A DNA stretch of 64,000 bases from Bradyrhizobium sp. Arg816 (lineage in GTDB: Bacteria; Pseudomonadota; Alphaproteobacteria; Rhizobiales; Xanthobacteraceae), in NCBI RefSeq assembly GCF_029989365.1, contig NZ_JAPRAQ010000015.1:62001-126000 (forward strand), written 5' to 3'. The position numbers and the translations under genes were made by a program. Under the pieces are notes generated by a model, which was not told the origin of the DNA, ran no database searches, and saw only the letters and a program-made list of their open reading frames with translations. Positions 54,156-61,847 of the stretch are shown one piece after another; the first letter of the stretch is position 1; each line of letters opens with the position of its first letter.

Positions 54156-54295
54156 GGCGCTTCCCCCTAGCGTTTCCGTTCTTGTTTTGCTCAAGTTGAC
54201 TATGTCGGCCAGGGATAGGCAAGAGGCTTGCGTAAATCGGCTGCTTTTCGTGTCCAATCTGGTAGTTTGCGTCAGATTCCACCGGGAGAAATCTG

Positions 54296-54910
54296 ATGCG
54301 CAAGATCCTGACCGTGCTGGCGGCTCTGGCCTCGCTGAGCCTGACCAACTGCGGCTACAACGCCATCCAGAGCGAGGACGAGCAGATCAAGGGCAACTGG
54401 TCCGAGGTCGTGAACCAGTATCAGCGCCGCGCCGATCTCGTGCCCAGTCTCGTCAACTCGGTGAAGGGCTTTGCGCAGCAGGAGAAGGACGTGCTGCTCG
54501 GCGTCACCAATGCGCGCGCCAAGGTCGGCAGCATCCAGGCGACGCCCGAGGTGCTGAACGACCCCGCCGCCTTCCAGAAGTTCCAGGCCGCCCAGGGCGA
54601 GCTCTCCAGCGCGCTGTCGCGTCTCTTGGTCGTCACCGAGAACTATCCGCAGCTCAAGTCGGACGCGCTGTTCAAGGATCTGATGTCGCAGCTCGAAGGC
54701 ACCGAGAACCGCATCACGGTCGCGCGCAACCGCTACATCAAGGCGGTGCAGGACTATAACGTCACCATCCGCTCGTTTCCGAGCAACCTCACCGCGATGA
54801 TGTTCGGCTACAAGGAGAAGCCGAATTTCTCGGTCGACAACGAGAAGGAAATCTCGACCGCGCCGAAGGTCGATTTCAATCCGGCGCCTGCGCCGGCGCC
54901 GTCGAAGTAG
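54296..54910 (+). CDS. lemA: LemA family lipoprotein
   Basis: This 204-residue protein has a lipoprotein signal with lipobox LTNC (about 16-19), so the mature form is anchored at the inner or outer membrane. It has the LemA domain: NWSEVVNQYQRRADLVPSLVNSVKGFAQQEKDVL, and AQGELSSALSRLLVVTENYPQLKSD, ending VTIRSFPSNLTAMMFGYKEKPNF, which is diagnostic for the family. The C-terminal tail is Pro/Ala-rich. LemA genes regularly precede TPM-domain genes, as here. The biochemical role is unknown. Confidence 0.93.
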   Translation: MRKILTVLAALASLSLTNCGYNAIQSEDEQIKGNWSEVVNQYQRRADLVPSLVNSVKGFAQQEKDVLLGVTNARAKVGSIQATPEVLNDPAAFQKFQAAQGELSSALSRLLVVTENYPQLKSDALFKDLMSQLEGTENRITVARNRYIKAVQDYNVTIRSFPSNLTAMMFGYKEKPNFSVDNEKEISTAPKVDFNPAPAPAPSK

Positions 54911-54951
54911 CTGCGCGCCGTTTTGCGAATGCGCCCAGCCCCACCCACCGC

Positions 54952-55054
54952 CGTCATTCCCCGCGAAGGCGGGGAATCCAGTACGCCGCGGCTTCTCCGT
55001 AATCCGCTGGCGTCTCTGGAATACTGGATCGCCCGGTCAAGCCGGGCGATGACA
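54952..55054. repeat. Palindromic element (ATCCAGTA family) between lemA and the TPM gene
   Basis: Left hairpin (CCCCGC...GCGGGG), then ATCCAGTA; in the right half TACTGGAT, then hairpin (CGCCCGG/CCGGGCG) and ATGAC. It is the sister of the element at 11766-11884. Its right end contains the likely start codon of the TPM gene (55049-55051). Confidence 0.88.
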
Positions 55055-55966
55055 GCGGGGTTGTGGCGAGCCTGTTCGGTCTTCTCGTCGTGTGTCTTCG
55101 CGATCGCACTCCTCTTCGTCTTCGCATTCCCCGCCTTCGCCGATGTCGCCGTGCCGCAACTCACCGGCCGCGTGGTCGATCAGACCGGCACGCTGTCGAG
55201 CGGCGACGTCGCCGCGCTCACGCAAAAGCTGCGTGACTTCGAGACTCGAAAAGGCAGCCAGGTCGCTGTCCTGATCGTGCCGACCACGCAGCCAGAGACG
55301 ATCGAGCAGTTCGCGATCCGCGTGGCGGACGCCTGGAAGATCGGCCGCAAGAAGGTGGACGACGGCGCGATCCTCGTCGTCGCCAAGAATGACCGCCATT
55401 TGCGCATCGAGGTCGGCTACGGCCTCGAGGGCGCACTCACCGACGTCACCTCGCGGCGGATCATCGACGAGATCATCACACCGAAGTTCAGGACGGGCGA
55501 TTTCGCCGGCGGTATCTCCGATGGCGTAGATCGCATGATCCGCGTGATCGACGGCGAGCCGCTGCCAGTACCTTCGCCGACTGTGAATTTCGGCAATCTG
55601 GACGATCTCGCGCCGCTGTTCATTGTGACGCTGTTCGCCTCCATCGGGGTCGGCGGGTTCTTCCGGGCCATGCTGGGACGGCTGGTCGGATCGTTGGCGA
55701 CCGGTGGCATCATCGCAGCGCTGACCTGGCTCATTCTCGGCTCTCTCACGCTGGCGATGGCGCTCGGCGTCGTCGGTTTCATTATCGGCTTCATCGCCGA
55801 TCTGTTTTCGGCGATGGCGCCAAGCTCGGGGTCGTCGCGCGGCGGCTCGTGGTCGAGCGGTTCTTCGGGCGGCGGCTGGAGCAGCGGATCGTCGTCCAGC
55901 GACAGCGGCGGATTCAGCGGCGGTGGTGGCAGTTTTGGCGGCGGCGGCGCCTCGGGGAGCTGGTAG
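55049..55966 (+). CDS. TPM-domain membrane protein, 305 aa
   Basis: This membrane protein has a Sec signal (about 8-31, CVFAIALLFVFAFPAFA), an extracytoplasmic TPM domain (VPQLTGRVVDQTGTLSSGDVAALTQKLRDFETRKGSQVAVLIVPTT, KVDDGAILVVAKNDRHLRIEVGYGLEG), two or three membrane segments (about 195-260) and a glycine/serine-rich tail (GSSRGGSWSSGSSGGGWSSG). TPM proteins are partnered with LemA; function unknown. The frame extends upstream to 54923 but there it encodes a palindromic element. The start is either the ATG at 55049 in that element or the TTG at 55061. Confidence 0.85.
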   Translation: MTAGLWRACSVFSSCVFAIALLFVFAFPAFADVAVPQLTGRVVDQTGTLSSGDVAALTQKLRDFETRKGSQVAVLIVPTTQPETIEQFAIRVADAWKIGRKKVDDGAILVVAKNDRHLRIEVGYGLEGALTDVTSRRIIDEIITPKFRTGDFAGGISDGVDRMIRVIDGEPLPVPSPTVNFGNLDDLAPLFIVTLFASIGVGGFFRAMLGRLVGSLATGGIIAALTWLILGSLTLAMALGVVGFIIGFIADLFSAMAPSSGSSRGGSWSSGSSGGGWSSGSSSSDSGGFSGGGGSFGGGGASGSW

Positions 55967-55971
55967 CGGTC

Positions 55972-56469
55972 ATGAGGATCAAGCGCATTGCCAGACATCT
56001 CGTGCAGCATCATTGGCGCGCGAAGCAGATCTTTCCACCAGCCGTGCTCGCCCGCATCGAGCAGGCGATCAAGCAGGGTGAGACCGCGCATTCCGGCCAG
56101 GTCCGTTTCGTCGTCGAAGGCGCGCTCGACGGGCGGCCACTGTTCCGCAACCAGCCGGCCCGCGCGCGCGCGCTCGATGTGTTCTCTCACTTGCGCATCT
56201 GGGATACCGCGCACAACAACGGCGTCCTGATCTATCTCCTGCTTGCCGATCGCGACGTCGAGATCGTGGCCGACCGCGGCATTCATGCGAAGGTCGGTGA
56301 CGAGGGCTGGGAGAACATCTGCCGCGCGATGGAGGCCGAGTTCGCCTCCGGCCAGTTCGAGCGCGGCGTGATCGGCGGCATCGCTGCGGTATCGCGCGAG
56401 CTGTCGCGGCATTTTCCGCCGCAGGGCCCGCACGCGAACGAACTGCCGGATGCGCCGGTCGTGATGTGA
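55972..56469 (+). CDS. Second TPM-domain protein, 165 aa
   Basis: This 165-residue protein has a TPM-like domain (GQVRFVVEGALDGRP, RALDVFSHLRIWDTAHNNGVLIYLLLADRDVEIVADRGIHAKVGDEGWENICRAMEAEFASGQFERGVIGGI). No clear signal peptide or transmembrane segment is present, so its location is uncertain. It starts 6 bp after the preceding TPM gene and completes the lemA-TPM-TPM operon. The ATG at 55972 is chosen because the frame upstream is the Gly-rich tail of the previous gene in another frame. Confidence 0.85.
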   Translation: MRIKRIARHLVQHHWRAKQIFPPAVLARIEQAIKQGETAHSGQVRFVVEGALDGRPLFRNQPARARALDVFSHLRIWDTAHNNGVLIYLLLADRDVEIVADRGIHAKVGDEGWENICRAMEAEFASGQFERGVIGGIAAVSRELSRHFPPQGPHANELPDAPVVM

Positions 56470-56784
56470 CGGATAGTGATTGGGAGCCGGCGGGTGCGGC
56501 GCGCTCCGTCATTGCGAGCGCAGCGAAGCAATCCAGACTGCGGCTTTGGAAAGATTCTGGATTGCTTCGCTGCGCTCGCAATGACGGTGTGGAGGCAGCC
56601 ATTCCGCGGCCGTTCATCTTCCCCCGCTTACAATTTGTTTCACGCCTGCCACACCGGTTCCACGTTCCCGGCCAAATTCGGCCCCGGATGACTTCCTAAA
56701 ATTTCGGTAAGCGGGTCCCTAAGTAAGGATTTCGCAAGCAATGAAAGTTACCAAAAGGTCAATCCAGAGTGGAGTATTCGAACT
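56470..56784. other. 315-bp region with palindromic element
   Basis: After the TPM operon; holds the second copy of the CGTCATTGCGAG element (56507-56586) and then about 200 bp of sequence containing the promoter of the next gene. I see no gene and no obvious promoter pair. Confidence 0.5.
56507..56586. repeat. Palindromic element (CGTCATTGCGAG family), copy 2
   Basis: CGTCATTGCGAGCGCAGCGA at the left is the exact inverse of the 20 bases at the right end; ATCCAGACTG...GATTCTGGAT lies between. It is the most symmetrical of the three copies (others at 50839-50925 and 60423-60503). Confidence 0.9.
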
Positions 56785-57819
56785 GTGAGCGAACCAATGG
56801 CTGAGCAGGCTGCCCGAGAGATCGGCGAAGAGATCGGCGAACAGGCGAGCGTCGTCGAACCCGCCGCGACTGCACCTGCCGTCGAGGCTGCCGGCATCGA
56901 GGCCCCCTCGATCGCCCCGGACCATGAGTCGCCGCCCAAGCCGGATCCCGTCAAGGTGGAAGCCCCCAAGGTCGAGCCGCCAAGAATCGAGGCATCGAGA
57001 ATCGAGGCATCGAGAATCGAGGCGCCGAAGTTCGAAGCCAAAGCCGAGACCAAGCCCGAGCCGAAGCCCGGCAAGCTCATCGTCATGGCACCGTCGGAGC
57101 GCTCCTGGGAGCGCGAGGAGTTTGCCCCGCATGTGAAGGCGGACGAGCCGCGCGAGACCGGCGGCAAGCGTCGCCTGTCGGCGATGGCCGCGGTGGTGGC
57201 GATCGCCGCCAGCGTCGGCGCCATCAGCGGCGCGCTTGCGACCGCCGGCATGATGCACTTCGCAGCCCCGGCCCCCGCGCCGGCGCAGGTCGCCGACACC
57301 AGCGCGCTGGAATCCTCGGTTGCCAGGATCGATGCCGATGTCGTCGCACTGAAGGCGAATGTCGAGCACACCTCCAAGACCGGCCTCGGCCAGTTCAACC
57401 GGGCCAATGACCGCCTCGACAAGCTTGAGAAGGCCCAGGCCGAGCCGATGGCCAAAATCGCAAAGCTGTCCGAGACCGTCGACAAGCTCCGCGCCACGCC
57501 GCCGGCGGCCCCCGCGCAGGCTGCCGCCGCCGCGAAGGAAACCACCGGCTCGATCGCGCCGACCCAAATTGCGACCGCCGCCGCCGCACCGGTTCCGACC
57601 CCTGCCGCGCCCAAGACCGAGGTCGGCCGGTTGCCGACGATCGACGGCTGGGTTCTGCGCGACGTCGCCAATGGCGGCGCGCTGATCGAGGGCCGCGGCG
57701 GCCTCTACGAGGTCTATGCCGGTGACCCCATCCCCGGAATTGGCCGCGTCGACGCGATCCGCCGCCAGGACGGCCGCTGGGTCGTCGTCACCAGCAAGGG
57801 CCTGATCGTCGCGCGTTGA
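56785..57819 (+). CDS. Single-span membrane protein with coiled coil, 344 aa
   Basis: I do not recognise this protein. It has an acidic and Pro/Lys-rich cytoplasmic N-terminus (about 1-125, with a tandem repeat RIEASRIEASRIEAP at about 67-81), one membrane helix (about 131-157, LSAMAAVVAIAASVGAISGALATAGMM), a coiled-coil segment (about 170-235, heptad-like SSVARIDADVVALKANVEHT...RLDKLEKAQ), a Pro/Ala-rich linker and a C-terminal small beta domain (about 283-344, VLRDVANGGALIEGRGGLYEVYAGDPIPGIGRVDAIRRQDGRWVVVTSKGLIVAR). The last domain is conserved in character. A GTG with GGAG about 10 bases upstream is the start; an ATG four codons later is possible. A terminator follows. Confidence 0.75.
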   Translation: MSEPMAEQAAREIGEEIGEQASVVEPAATAPAVEAAGIEAPSIAPDHESPPKPDPVKVEAPKVEPPRIEASRIEASRIEAPKFEAKAETKPEPKPGKLIVMAPSERSWEREEFAPHVKADEPRETGGKRRLSAMAAVVAIAASVGAISGALATAGMMHFAAPAPAPAQVADTSALESSVARIDADVVALKANVEHTSKTGLGQFNRANDRLDKLEKAQAEPMAKIAKLSETVDKLRATPPAAPAQAAAAAKETTGSIAPTQIATAAAAPVPTPAAPKTEVGRLPTIDGWVLRDVANGGALIEGRGGLYEVYAGDPIPGIGRVDAIRRQDGRWVVVTSKGLIVAR

Positions 57820-57843
57820 GCGCTGGACATTCGACTTTCGAAG

Positions 57844-57874
57844 AGGCGCTTCACCACTACGTGAAGCGCCTTTT
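57844..57874 (+). terminator. Intrinsic terminator
   Basis: AGGCGCTTCAC (57844-57854) and GTGAAGCGCCT (57861-57871) form an 11-bp stem with a 6-nt loop and a short T-run. It lies 24 bp after the stop of the coiled-coil membrane protein gene. Confidence 0.88.
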
Positions 57875-57912
57875 GACTTGAATAGGCCGGCTCAGGCGGT
57901 GTTACTGAAGGC

Positions 57913-59460
57913 ATGAGCCGCGCGTTGCGAATTCTCGTTGCTGCCGCCGTCTTGCTTGGCGGGACTGTTTCGCTTTTCGCAGCGGAGAACGTGCCCTTGA
58001 CGCGCGGCACGGCGATCATCGATCCCGATCTGCTCCGCAATCTCGACCACAGCGACTCGCTCACGATCTCGCGCCTGCTATGGCCGGAGCGGAACGCGGA
58101 CTTTCCGTTGACGACCGATTTACTGTTCTCGTCGCTGTCGCAGCTCAAGGACATTCCATCTGCGATCGACGCGGAGTTCGACCGCTACATCATCGGGCAG
58201 AAGGCGGCGTACCCGACCGAGACCATCGGCGTCGGGGAAGGCTTTGACGTGCAGCTGTTCGATCGGGCCAATCTGAAATCGCGCGACACCCGCTTCGTGC
58301 TGGCGGGCATCGTCAATCGCATGGACCGCGCCTATGTCTCGGAGGAGTCGTGCGGTGAGATCAGGCTGATCTATCGGCTGGTGCGTTTCGAGAGTAAGCC
58401 GGAAGGTGGCAAGACCGCGACGCGTCTGCCGATGACGTTCAATCTGGTGATGAAGGCACGCGATGCGCGCCAGACCGATGCGAGCGGCAAGCCTGTCACC
58501 TGTGCTGAGGTCGCGCGGCGGTGGCTCGACAATGGCGACTGGCAGGGGCTGATCGGCGGCGGCATCTCCCCTTCCGACGCCATGCTCGATCGCATCGAGA
58601 CCAATATCCAGATCTCGATCGCGCCGAAATCAGCACTGCACGATTTCCGCTCCGACTATCTGCTCAAGGTGTTCAAGTACAACGCGGCCGCGAAGACGTT
58701 CGAGGAATCGACGCTGGAGAACCAGATCGACCGCGACCGGATCGCCGCGGACGATGCGCTCCGACGTGACTTCAAGGCGTGGCTGCTTGCGCCGGAAAAT
58801 CTCCGCGAGTTCGATCGCGGCACGGTGCTGATCCCCGAGAAATTCCTGGCCAAGGCCGCGGTGGTGCCGACGCCTGCCGGCCTCGATGCCTCCGGATTGC
58901 AGCCGGAGTTCGGCATGATGCAAGGGGAAGGAAAAGGGGAGGGCAAGGACAATCCCGTCTTCACCGACAACGACGTTGTCGGCGCGCTGAAGCAGGCCGC
59001 CGCGCGCGGGGACATGCAGAACATCCGCTCGGTCGCAGGCTTCCAGCGCCGCCTCAACGACGTTACCTGCGCCGGCTGCCACCAGACCCGCGGCATCGGC
59101 GGCTTCCACTTCCCGGGCGTCGATTGGCTGGCGGACAACCCGTCGAATTCCACCATCGTGCCGGCCTCGCCGCATTTCTTCGGCGACCAGGTCCGCCGCC
59201 GCGACATCCTGACCGCATTCGCCGCGGGCAAACGCCCTGATTTCTCACGCGGATTTGCCAGCCGGCCGCAGACCCGCGGCAGCCAGGAGCTGGCCGGCAC
59301 CGAATATCAGGACGGCTGGGGCGCCCATTGTTCCCTGCAAAATGCGGGATCGGGAACGTCGGACAGGAGTTTTACGTCATGGAGCTGTGCTAAAGGTCTC
59401 ACCTGTCAGGCTGCCGCGGCATCGAGCCGCATCGGCATGTGCTTCATCAAGACGCGTTAG
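57913..59460 (+). CDS. Exported protein with one CxxCH haem-binding motif, 515 aa
   Basis: I do not recognise the family. The 515-residue protein has a Sec signal (about 4-24, ILVAAAVLLGGTVSLFA). One CAGCH motif (C386, C389, H390) is followed by QTRGIGGFHFPGVDWL, suggesting a covalently bound haem c or at least a haem-like site. C-terminal cysteines (HCSLQNAG, SCAKGLTC, MCFIKTR) are more abundant than in ordinary cytochromes and may form disulfides. The long N-terminal 370 residues have no known motif. A periplasmic redox role is inferred. The stop codon is directly followed by a palindromic repeat. Confidence 0.75.
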   Translation: MSRALRILVAAAVLLGGTVSLFAAENVPLTRGTAIIDPDLLRNLDHSDSLTISRLLWPERNADFPLTTDLLFSSLSQLKDIPSAIDAEFDRYIIGQKAAYPTETIGVGEGFDVQLFDRANLKSRDTRFVLAGIVNRMDRAYVSEESCGEIRLIYRLVRFESKPEGGKTATRLPMTFNLVMKARDARQTDASGKPVTCAEVARRWLDNGDWQGLIGGGISPSDAMLDRIETNIQISIAPKSALHDFRSDYLLKVFKYNAAAKTFEESTLENQIDRDRIAADDALRRDFKAWLLAPENLREFDRGTVLIPEKFLAKAAVVPTPAGLDASGLQPEFGMMQGEGKGEGKDNPVFTDNDVVGALKQAAARGDMQNIRSVAGFQRRLNDVTCAGCHQTRGIGGFHFPGVDWLADNPSNSTIVPASPHFFGDQVRRRDILTAFAAGKRPDFSRGFASRPQTRGSQELAGTEYQDGWGAHCSLQNAGSGTSDRSFTSWSCAKGLTCQAAAASSRIGMCFIKTR

Positions 59461-59507
59461 CGCGTGATCCGGAAAAGTGTGCAGCGGTTTTTCGAAAAGA
59501 TCACGCG
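59461..59507. repeat. 47-bp hairpin element adjoining a stop codon
   Basis: CGCGTGATC at 59461 and GATCACGCG ending at 59507 are 9-bp inverted repeats around GGAAAAGTGTGCAGCGGTTTTTCGAAAA. The first base follows the TAG of the CxxCH gene. The sequence with GGAAAAGTGTGCAGCGG is, from memory, a widely dispersed repeat in Rhizobiales. Confidence 0.75.
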
Positions 59508-59540
59508 CCAGATAAAACCAGCAACCGGTTTGGATGACCC

Positions 59541-59708
59541 ATGACTGAGACCAGCGACGCCGACAAGGAGCGCAATCGCGAGATCGCGCGCAATGAGGAA
59601 GCCAAGCAGGTCACCGGCAGCATTCGCGTCAGCACCTGGGCGGTCGCGGTGGTTGTGATCGTCGGCGGGATTCTGTTCACGCTGGGGTGGCTGGCGCTGA
59701 GGGGTTAG
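59541..59708 (+). CDS. Small single-span membrane protein, 55 aa
   Basis: This protein has a charged N-terminal half (MTETSDADKERNREIARNEEAKQ) and one membrane helix (about 33-53, WAVAVVVIVGGILFTLGWLAL), ending in Arg-Gly. The frame is complete from ATG at 59541 to TAG at 59706, and codon use is typical of the genome. The type with an acidic soluble N-terminus and one C-terminal helix is common among uncharacterised small membrane proteins of Bradyrhizobium. Function unknown. It ends 11 bp before the convergent glutathione transferase gene. Confidence 0.7.
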   Translation: MTETSDADKERNREIARNEEAKQVTGSIRVSTWAVAVVVIVGGILFTLGWLALRG

Positions 59709-59719
59709 TACCAGCGCCC

Positions 59720-60367
59720 TCACTTCGCGTAGTTCGTCATCCGCTTTCCCGGCAGCAGCTCATAGGCCGGCTTCCAGCCGGGCAGCGCGGCCATGCGGCC
59801 AAGCCAGGCGTGGACGGCGGGATGGCTCGCCGCGAAATCAAAACCGTGCTCATCGCTCGGATAGTGCAGGTAGGCCATCATCGAGATATCGGCGACCGTC
59901 GGCCTCGTGCCGATCGCGAAGGCATTGTGCTGGAGATGTCCGTCGAGAATGCCGAGGAAGTCCTCGAGCCGCCGGCGAAAATGCTTCAGCACCTGCGGAT
60001 CGTTTTTCTCGGTGAACGCCCGCATGAAGCGGTAGGTCGCCATGTAGCCGGTGAGCTTGTGGTTGTCCCAGAACAGCCAGCGCAGCAGCTCGAACGTCTC
60101 GTCCTCGGTCTCGGCGCCGAAACGGCCGTACTGCTCGGCAAGCTTCAGCAGCAAGGGCGCGGTCTGCGTCATCTTTACGCCGTCAACCTCGAGCACGGGA
60201 ATCTCGCCCATCTCGTTCACGGCCTTGCGCCATTCCGCCGTGCGCGTGACGCCGCCGCCGAAATCGGTCCATACCGGCTCGAACCTCTCGCCGCAAAGCG
60301 TCAGCATCAACGCCAGCTTGTAGCTGTTGCCGGATTCCGGGAAGTAGTGCAGGCGGTAGTTGGGCAT
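59720..60367 (-). CDS. Glutathione S-transferase family protein
   Basis: This 215-residue protein has the N-terminal thioredoxin-fold domain (RLHYFPESGNSYKLALMLTLCGERFEPVWTDF) with a potential active-site Ser in ESGNS, the cis-Pro in IPVLEV, and an all-helical C-terminal domain with RPTVADISMMAYLHY, typical of GSTs. The substrate is unknown. A palindromic element lies upstream. It is transcribed alone. Confidence 0.9.
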   Translation of the reverse strand: MPNYRLHYFPESGNSYKLALMLTLCGERFEPVWTDFGGGVTRTAEWRKAVNEMGEIPVLEVDGVKMTQTAPLLLKLAEQYGRFGAETEDETFELLRWLFWDNHKLTGYMATYRFMRAFTEKNDPQVLKHFRRRLEDFLGILDGHLQHNAFAIGTRPTVADISMMAYLHYPSDEHGFDFAASHPAVHAWLGRMAALPGWKPAYELLPGKRMTNYAK

Positions 60368-60422
60368 GAGGACCTCACGAGACGCGATGTTGTCGTGAGT
60401 TTATAGCGAGATCGTCCCACGC

Positions 60423-60503
60423 CGTCATTGCGAGTGCAGCGAAGCAATCCAGCAATGCATCTGCGATGGGATCCTAGATTGCTTCGCTGCGCTCGCAATG
60501 ACG
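60423..60503. repeat. Palindromic element (CGTCATTGCGAG family), copy 3
   Basis: The left arm CGTCATTGCGAGTGCAGCGA differs from the inverse of the right arm by one base (T for C). GCAATCCAG and CTAGATTGC make the inner arm pair with one mismatch. It lies between the glutathione transferase start and the CoA-transferase stop. Confidence 0.9.
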
Positions 60504-60525
60504 AGGTTGCGAGGGCGTGCCGACC

Positions 60526-61731
60526 CTAACCAACAGCCCCCAAACCCCGCAGCTGCTTGATCGCCTTCTCGTCGTATCCCGCCCCGCGCAAAATCTCGTC
60601 ACTGTGCTCGCCGACGCCGGGCGGCTTGCGCGGCTGGACCTTCTTGGCGCCGTCGATCCAGATCGGGCTGGAGATGGTGAGCATGGTGTCGTTCTCGAAC
60701 GGCACCAGCACCTCGTTGTCGAGCATCTGCTTGTCGTTGGGGATGTCGTCGAGAATGCCGACGATGCCGAACACCAGGCCGTTGCCGTCGAGGATCTTGC
60801 GCCATTCGGCAAGATCCCTGGTCGCGAAGGTCTCGTCGAAGATCTTGATCAGCTCGACCGAGCGGGCGTGGCGGTCGGGTTTGGTGGCAAAGCGCGGATC
60901 GGTGATCAGGTCTTCGCGTCCCAGGCACTTGGCCAGCGTCGGGAACTGCTTCTCCTCGCTCAGCAGCGACAGGATCAGCCAGCGGCCGTCCTTGCACTGG
61001 TAATGGTTGGCGACGGCGTTGAGCGCGCGCTCGCGCGGGCGTCTCTCAGCGAACTTGGCGCCGCAGAGCTTCGCCTGCGCCAGCACGCTCGCCGCCCACA
61101 CGCCGTTGGCCATCAGGTTGGAGGCGACATGCGAGCCCTTTCCGGTCTTCTCGCGCTGATACAGCGCGGTGACGATGGCGCCGTAGAACGCCATGGCGCA
61201 GGGATGGTCGCCCATGCCGGCGACCGAGCGAGCCGGCGTCGTGTGGGTGTCGGCGCGGACGAGGTCCATCAGGCCGGAGCGCGCCCAATAGGCGTTGCTG
61301 TCGAAGCCGGGCTTGTTGGCCTCTTCGCCCTTTTCGCCATAGCCGGTGAAGGAGGCGTAGATCAGCCGGTCGTTGAGATGGGCGAGATGATCATAGGTGA
61401 TGCCGAGCTTGGCGCGGACGGGCGGCGGCATGTTGGTGATGAAGACGTCGGCCTCTTCCACAAGCTTGTAGAGCACGGCCTGCGCCTCCGGCTTTGCGAG
61501 GTCGAGCGCGATGCTCTTCTTGTTGCGGGCCTCCAGCAGCCAGGCGAAATTGTGCTCGCTGGTCGGATAGCCCGGAATGTTGGGCAGATTGCGGTAAGGG
61601 TCGCCGGCGCCGGGCGGCTCGATCTTGATGACGTCGGCGCCGAAATCCGACAGCACGGTCGCGGCCGCGGGCGCTGCGATGAAGCTCGCGCAGTCCAGAA
61701 CCTTCAGGCCTGCAAAAATGCCCTTTTCCAT
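60526..61731 (-). CDS. CaiB/BaiF family (family III) CoA-transferase
   Basis: This 401-residue enzyme moves CoA between carboxylic acids. It begins with GLKVLDCASFIAAPAAATVLSDFGADVIKIEPPGAGD, diagnostic of family III, then NKKSIALDLAKPEAQ. The catalytic Asp is probable in SGLMDL. Later GTGKGSH-like KTGKGSHVASNLMANGVW and the C-terminal GEHSDEILRGAGYDEKAI complete the family pattern. The ATG at 61731 gives a canonical N-terminus. A role in CoA activation of a degraded acid fits the local theme. putA begins upstream. Confidence 0.93.
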   Translation of the reverse strand: MEKGIFAGLKVLDCASFIAAPAAATVLSDFGADVIKIEPPGAGDPYRNLPNIPGYPTSEHNFAWLLEARNKKSIALDLAKPEAQAVLYKLVEEADVFITNMPPPVRAKLGITYDHLAHLNDRLIYASFTGYGEKGEEANKPGFDSNAYWARSGLMDLVRADTHTTPARSVAGMGDHPCAMAFYGAIVTALYQREKTGKGSHVASNLMANGVWAASVLAQAKLCGAKFAERRPRERALNAVANHYQCKDGRWLILSLLSEEKQFPTLAKCLGREDLITDPRFATKPDRHARSVELIKIFDETFATRDLAEWRKILDGNGLVFGIVGILDDIPNDKQMLDNEVLVPFENDTMLTISSPIWIDGAKKVQPRKPPGVGEHSDEILRGAGYDEKAIKQLRGLGAVG

Positions 61732-61847
61732 CGCGGCGGTGCTCCCTCGCTCTTGTTGTTTCCCGCGCGCTGGAATTGGCGCAGGCCAAGTCATGGCAGC
61801 ATTAGACCGATGTTTCGCCGGGATGCAACGGCGCCGGGCGCAGGGCT

